38,530 bases of DNA, taken from Oscillospiraceae bacterium (lineage in GTDB: Bacteria > Bacillota > Clostridia > Oscillospirales > Oscillospiraceae). Position numbers and translations under genes: made by a program. Below are positions 34,698 through 38,530 of this stretch, in pieces (positions within the stretch are counted from its first letter, which is position 1; each line of letters opens with the position of its first letter). The notes below the pieces were generated by a model. The model ran no database searches. It was not told the DNA's origin and saw only the letters and a program-made list of their open reading frames with translations. The stretch spans positions 1 to 38,530 of the forward strand of contig CADARY010000045.1 in assembly GCA_902790375.1 (NCBI GenBank), in the 5' to 3' direction.

Positions 34698-35381
34698 TTA
34701 CGCGGCTTTCTGGACGATGGTTTCCGCAACGAAGTCGAACATGGGCGCGTTTTCCTCCGGCGTACCAGGGATCAGACGCAGCGTGTAGCCCGCCTCGCGC
34801 GACAGCTTGAACAGCCCGACAATGCGGTTGAGTTCTTCGTCGGTTTCCTCCGTCTCGGGTTTCTCATCGGTTTCGGGTTTTCCCGTCACCGCTTGCTTGT
34901 AGAACGGCTCAAAGTCTGCGTCCAGTATCTCTCCTTTTGCGGGCTTGCCAAAGAAGCGTGCGCGGAGGGAGCGCAGAAATGAAGCAACGAGCATTGCCAG
35001 CAGGCTTTTGTGAATGCGGGGCAGATGGATGATCTCATCGGCCTTAGCCTCATCCACATCGCTCAGGGCAACAGTCAACTTTCCGGTCTCCACATAGGCG
35101 GCGGACAGGAAACAGCTCACGGCTAGCGACTCGGAAGCGTAGACCTCCGGGGCATCGATCCGCTTTGCGGCGGCGCGGACGCACACGACCGCGGCGGCCT
35201 CGATCTCCCCGATGCTGATGTCATCGGCATAGACGGTGCCGGCGCTGATTACGCCTTTGCCGCTGATGCTCTTGGCCTTGACGCCATAGACCACCTTCAG
35301 GCAGCCGTCCACCACCAGGTTCTCGGTCACAAGAGACTCGTATTTTACGGTTTCTCCCGCGGGGATATATACAGTTTTCAT
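34698..35381 (-). CDS. Beta-helix-like (bactofilin-type) element protein
   Basis: A 227-aa protein. Residues 1-100 show short beta repeats with alternating hydrophobic residues (ESLVTENLVVDGCLKVV, AKSISGKGVISAGTVY, DDISIGEIEA), as in bactofilin/polymer-forming right-handed beta-helices. A helical part (HKSLLAMLVASFLRSLRARFFG) and an acidic linker follow. I chose ATG 35381, with AAAGGAAAG upstream; an alternative ATG at 35402 overlaps the ThiF stop. It lies between the ThiF-like and methyltransferase genes. Function unknown. It ends in Lys-Ala-Ala. Confidence 0.6.
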   Translation of the reverse strand: MKTVYIPAGETVKYESLVTENLVVDGCLKVVYGVKAKSISGKGVISAGTVYADDISIGEIEAAAVVCVRAAAKRIDAPEVYASESLAVSCFLSAAYVETGKLTVALSDVDEAKADEIIHLPRIHKSLLAMLVASFLRSLRARFFGKPAKGEILDADFEPFYKQAVTGKPETDEKPETEETDEELNRIVGLFKLSREAGYTLRLIPGTPEENAPMFDFVAETIVQKAA

Positions 35382-35398
35382 GATCCATGTCTTTCCTT

Positions 35399-36166
35399 TC
35401 ATGCCGCTTTTTTCTTTACAGGTTGCTTTTGCAGAACGGTCTGCATCCGCACGGTATTAGTTGAAAAATCTGTCTGCCGGACAAGGCTCTCTCCGTGGGT
35501 CAGGATGTTGTAGACCATATCCACCACAGCTGTCGCCGCAGTGATGTTGGCCGCCATGCTCTGAGGGTCGGACTGTGCCGCTTCCGCGCAGGAGAGCTCT
35601 GTGGGAAACTTGTCTGTTGCCCGCAGGAGCTCCGGATGAACGCTGCCAATGGGTTTAAACAGCGTATGGCCGTTTCTGCGCACACCGCAGACCACCTGCC
35701 CGGAAAACTCGCCGTTGCCGCTGTCAATGTAGATGAGATCCTGCGTCTGGCAAAACGCCTTGTGGCAAAGCTGCCGGGACTTGTTGTTGTCTACGGCGCC
35801 AATCAGGATCACCATCTCCTTGACAAAGCGATAGATACGCGGGTCAAGCTGCCATTCCTTTGGTGTGATAAGCGCCTTGAGCGTTTCGATATTCTCCACG
35901 AAGCTTGGGACGTACTCAGCTTCCATACCGAAGACGGAGGCATAGCGCTCCGCAAGCACACGGGCCTTTTTCTCCCCCAGATCGGCGGGGGAAAAGTTCT
36001 GCCGGATCAGATTCTTCTGTTCTACAATGTCGCCATCACAGAGGATGAACCTCGCGGGACGGTTCAGCGCGTACAGCAGCCGGTACAGGTGCGGCGCGAT
36101 ATGTCCGCCCGTGCCGCCGGCGCCGAGCATCACGATCTTGACCGGTACATCAGTAGGATATTTCAT
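35399..36166 (-). CDS. ThiF/E1-like adenylyltransferase (PRTRC-type)
   Basis: A 255-aa E1-superfamily protein. The nucleotide loop is GAGGTGGH (residues 15-22), followed by DGDIVEQKNLIRQNF and VDNNKSRQ, all typical of ThiF/MoeB/E1 proteins that adenylate the C-terminus of a ubiquitin-like protein. A Cys in ELSCAEAAQSDPQS is a candidate catalytic thiol, in the position reported for PRTRC ThiF. No zinc CxxC pairs are visible. ATG 36166 overlaps the JAB gene by 17 bp; the longer start at 36241 lies deep in the JAB gene. It shares an operon with E2-like and JAB genes. It ends in Lys-Ala-Ala. Confidence 0.85.
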   Translation of the reverse strand: MKYPTDVPVKIVMLGAGGTGGHIAPHLYRLLYALNRPARFILCDGDIVEQKNLIRQNFSPADLGEKKARVLAERYASVFGMEAEYVPSFVENIETLKALITPKEWQLDPRIYRFVKEMVILIGAVDNNKSRQLCHKAFCQTQDLIYIDSGNGEFSGQVVCGVRRNGHTLFKPIGSVHPELLRATDKFPTELSCAEAAQSDPQSMAANITAATAVVDMVYNILTHGESLVRQTDFSTNTVRMQTVLQKQPVKKKAA

Positions 36167-37459
36167 CGTCCAGATCCTCAAACACAGCTTTCCGGCGGAC
36201 GGGCAGGCGCGGCTCCCGCTTTTTGCAGGTGACGTGCTCATGCCAGTCCTTCGGATATTCCCGCTCCAGTCCCTCGATCACCGTGGCCGGGTCAATGGGG
36301 ACGAAGCTGCCGCCGCAGAAAATGCGTGCCTTGATCTCCGGGAAGAAGTGGTCGAGCTCCCCGAGTACCAGATACAGGCCGGTTTCGCTCTCATCCCAGT
36401 CATCCTCCGCCGAGAAAAACGCCTCCATGCTGTTGTGGCTGTGGATATCCGCATAGCGGATGAAGCGGCTTTCGTCATCATAGGGGCAATCGCTGAGATC
36501 CGCGTCCAGATGGGATTTCTGCACCGTCTGCTTTGGAACATAGGCGAAATACTCCTGCTCCAGCTTGTCCCAATAGATCAGGGCCAGCGCCTCGTATTCC
36601 TCATGCTCCCGCATGAAGGAACGGAAAAAGGCGATTATCTGACCTATCAGGGACATGGGGATCAAGGGCAGAGCCGGGGTAAACCCGGCTCTGGCAGACT
36701 GAAACTCAGTCACTTTGTTTTTTGGGGCAATAAACTCACCCTGCTCTGTCTTCCTCATCTCGTAAAACTTGCCGTCGTTGGCGGGAAAAAGGCAGATCAC
36801 TTTGTCCGACTGCCGGGCTTCCTCCGCGCTGCCGAAAACGCCCTTGTAGGCGGCCATGCCTTTGGATTTCATGGTCACCCGGGGCTTTACAAGGCAGTCC
36901 GGATTCTTGTCCTTGGATTTGCGCAGCATCTCAAGAAACTCGCGGGAACGCTCGATGCTCTCCTTCATGGAGGCGATGGTCGTACCCTCCGGGTCCTTGA
37001 CATCCTTGCGGATGGTGCCGTACTCCACGCTCCAGGTAACATACTTGCCCGCCTCCAGATCCGTGAAGTCCTCGGACTTGCGGATACGGAGTTCCTCAAA
37101 GGTCATGGAGGTATCCTCGATGGTCTCCTTCGCGCCTTTGTGGTAGAAGATGGGCAGCTTGTCATAGAGGCCCTTCTGCGTGTTCTCCTGGGTCTTGTTC
37201 TCAAAAGCGGCAGAGATCGGGTCGGGAATATCCTTTTTCTCCGGTTTTGCTTTCTCCGTTTTCTTCTCCGGGGCAGGCGGGGGCGTTTCCTCGCTCTTCT
37301 GCTCCGTGGGGGGGTCCGCTTTTCTTCCGTGATTTCCTGCGTGGACTCCGGGGCCTCAAAAGGGTTCTCGCTTTCTGCGTTGCTGCTACCGAAGATGGCC
37401 TCGATATCCAGGCCGTCATCGTCAAGCTCCGTGAATACGCTGCTGTTGCTTTCGTTCAT
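36150..37459 (-). pseudogene. JAB/JAMM metallopeptidase-like gene, frameshifted in a G7/C7 tract
   Basis: The C-terminal part (from about 37106) is a Prok-JAB domain with the zinc-binding JAMM motif HSH-x7-S-x2-D (ADIHSHNSMEAFFSAED; His222, His224, Ser232, Asp235 counting from MTFEE). In ubiquitin-like pathways such enzymes remove or process a modifier. The N-terminal part starts at ATG 37459 behind GAGGAGCG in another frame (acidic, MNESNSSVFTELDDDGLDI). The frame changes at a run of seven C on the coding strand (37308-37314); one more C would join both parts into a protein of about 437 aa. A homopolymer error or slippage explains it. ThiF overlaps its end. Confidence 0.75.
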
Positions 37460-37850
37460 GGTCGCTCCTCTTTCCGGACAAAAAAAGACCGCAACCACCC
37501 AAAGGCAATTACGATCTTCCTTGTCCTGTATTATTTTTCAGTTCGTCCAGTTGAGCGGAGGCGCAGTACACCTCCTTACAGACAGTCTTATTTCCTAACC
37601 TGCTCCGCCCTAACCTGCATCTCCCTGAAATACGGGTTCATTGTAGCATGGGGCGGGGTGGCTGAACAGGTGTAACTGTTACACCCGAGTCAATCATGTT
37701 CGGTCAAATATCACTCTACTATTCCATAGAAAGTAGATAAAGATTTCCGAGGCAGAATTGTGTCAGGCGAGGCAGCGGTCTTGGAAATACTTTGTGTATT
37801 TCCAAGACCGATAACGATATCTGACACACGTTTTGTCAAGGTTTTTTTAG
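37460..37850. other. Noncoding upstream region of the operon
   Basis: About 390 bp with no supported gene. On the minus strand there are two copies of GCAGGTTAGG (near 37590-37616), an AAGGAGGT followed at once by GTG and a 20-codon frame (weak spacing), and a possible -10 TACAAT near 37644. Two nested hairpins lie at 37759-37828. I could not assign a strong promoter for the long operon. Confidence 0.5.
37759..37828. repeat. Nested perfect hairpins upstream of the transposase fragment
   Basis: An inner 15-bp perfect stem (37776-37790 with 37796-37810, 5-nt loop) sits inside an outer 8-bp stem (TGTGTCAG at 37759-37766 with CTGACACA at 37821-37828). The inner arms GGTCTTGGAAATAC resemble ISL3-family terminal repeats facing each other, so this may be a junction of IS ends. 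A run of T follows at 37842. Confidence 0.55.
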
Positions 37851-38381
37851 TCTATCTCGAGCTTTCCTAAGGCCATTATTGTGATCGACCGTTACCATGT
37901 TACCAGACAAGTCATCTGGGCACTTGAACGGGTTCGGAAAGAGGTGCAGAAACATCTCTCTGCTGAATGGAGGAGGTTCTGCAAGCACTCCAAGGCTCTA
38001 CTCAATAAGCCGCCCCAAAAGCTCACAGATGAAGAACGTGAAGAACTGCGAATCATCCTCGGCCTGTCTACCCGATTAGAGCAGGCATATTATTTGAAAA
38101 ATGACTTCCTTTTCCTCATGCACTCGCCTAACTCTGAGATCGCTGAAGAGTTGCTTGGCGACTGGATCTTGCGCGCGGAGAGTGCACATCTTCCCGAATT
38201 TTACGAATGTACTCGAGCCATTCACAACTGGAGCAAGTTTATTCTCAACGCTTTTGATGTGTCCTATACTAACGGCTACACCGAGGGCTGCAATAACAAA
38301 ACCAAGGTTCTTAAGCGTGTCTGTTACGGTGTCCGCAACTTCGCCCGTTTCCGCAACAGAATCTTACACTGTGCCACATAG
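37851..38381 (+). pseudogene. ISL3-family transposase, C-terminal fragment
   Basis: The readable frame runs from an upstream in-frame TAG to the stop at 38379-38381. The block FPKAIIVIDRYHVTRQVIWA is the DDE-domain second strand (Asp in VIDRYH) of ISL3 transposases, and NGYTEGCNNKTKVLKR contains the terminal Glu region. The N-terminal half, including the zinc finger, HTH and first catalytic Asp, is missing. Any ATG-initiated product (from 37881) would be nonfunctional. A perfect palindrome follows one base after the stop. Confidence 0.85.
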
Positions 38382-38382
38382 C

Positions 38383-38432
38383 ACCTAACAAGAAGGAGCA
38401 TGTGGCGCGCCACATGCTCCTTCTTGTTAGGT
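38383..38432 (+). terminator. 50-nt perfect palindrome used as intron target (terminator-like)
   Basis: Two 25-bp complementary arms (38383-38407 and 38408-38432) meet without a spacer just downstream of the transposase stop. The T-tract is cut short, because the group II intron starts two bases after the G of the stem (38434). The stem plus position fits a transcription terminator for the IS. Confidence 0.65.
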
Positions 38433-38433
38433 T

Positions 38434-38530
38434 GTGCGCCCGGCGAGCGCACGTTCTAAAGGGTGAAAGTCCCGAGACCGCCCGGCAGCGGGAAGGTCAT
38501 AGCCAAAGCCAAGGGTGTCCGTCGTGAGGC
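38434..38530 (+). mobile_element. Group II intron, 5' end (right copy)
   Basis: Begins GTGCGCCCGGCGAGCGCACG and continues with the same domain I sequence as the minus-strand copy at 1-311, with two mismatches in 97 nt. It follows a hairpin, in the class C manner. It runs off the window, and the maturase gene is not visible. Confidence 0.82.

Larger units (their letters stand above)
23270..37459. mobile_element. Integrative element inserted upstream of smc (end may lie beyond the window)
   Basis: Starting just before the smc ATG, the content switches to a Tn916-type integrase and excisionase, then a long minus-strand operon of element-type genes (primase, Rad52-like, SbcC-like, methyltransferase, ThiF, E2-like, JAB). 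Integrase genes usually lie at one end, so the left boundary is near 23270. The right boundary is not visible, and no relaxase or conjugation genes are seen, so whether it is conjugative is unknown. The usual promoter-proximal partner of smc (often rnc) is separated from it. Confidence 0.75.

Overview
The window looks like a contig from an uncultured or gut-type, GC-rich Firmicute of class Clostridia, most likely Oscillospirales (Ruminococcaceae/Oscillospiraceae). This rests on the protein style of leuS, rpsU and ftsY, a NadD-YqeK fusion, an MetNIQ importer, a class B sortase and a typical intergenic palindromic repeat. No rRNA, tRNA or CRISPR array was found. Both ends fall inside the 5' part of the same group II intron, pointing outward in opposite orientations, so the ends are probably assembly breaks in a multicopy intron.

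Positions 1-23269 are chromosomal backbone. From the left come a catalytically dead rhomboid-like protein (minus), the 23S rRNA methyltransferase rlmB, a large acidic membrane protein that is a degenerate P-type ATPase, an EF-G-like GTPase with a damaged C-terminus, and a membrane-anchored SGNH-like protein. The metNIQ methionine importer follows. It has a strong promoter, a 34-residue Met/Cys-rich leader peptide and an intrinsic terminator ahead of metN, which reads as a ribosome-mediated attenuator and is the best candidate for a new regulatory system here. Next are a class B sortase and an orphan CARF-HEPN (Csm6/Csx1-like) protein. The minus strand then carries rpsU, leuS, rsfS, nadD-yqeK, yhbY, ftsY and smc. 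The smc gene is broken by a short deletion/frameshift and also encodes unusually short coiled-coil arms.

Positions 23270 to at least 37459 are an integrative element inserted immediately upstream of smc. A Tn916-type integrase and excisionase lie at the smc end, next to five copies of a 9-bp repeat (TTGGTGTAA) that look like integrase arm sites. A long minus-strand operon reads toward them. It encodes a sigma-like regulator, a CHC2/TOPRIM primase, an SbcC/SMC-like ATPase, a Rad52-like annealing protein, a DNA methyltransferase, a beta-helix-like protein, and a ubiquitin-pathway-like trio: a ThiF/E1-like adenylyltransferase, a Prok-E2_D (PRTRC-B-like) protein and a JAB/JAMM peptidase. This resembles the PRTRC cassette of proteobacterial elements, but no Ubl or ParB partner was recognised here. 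Seven proteins of this operon end in Ala-Ala encoded by varying synonymous codons, while none of the backbone proteins do. No relaxase or type IV secretion genes are visible, so the element probably continues beyond the window.

The right edge (37460-38530) has the operon leader region, hairpins, a 5'-truncated ISL3-family transposase, a perfect 50-nt palindrome and the second intron copy. Several genes (EF-G, smc, the JAB gene and one hypothetical) carry lesions; sequencing or assembly error must be excluded before calling them biological.
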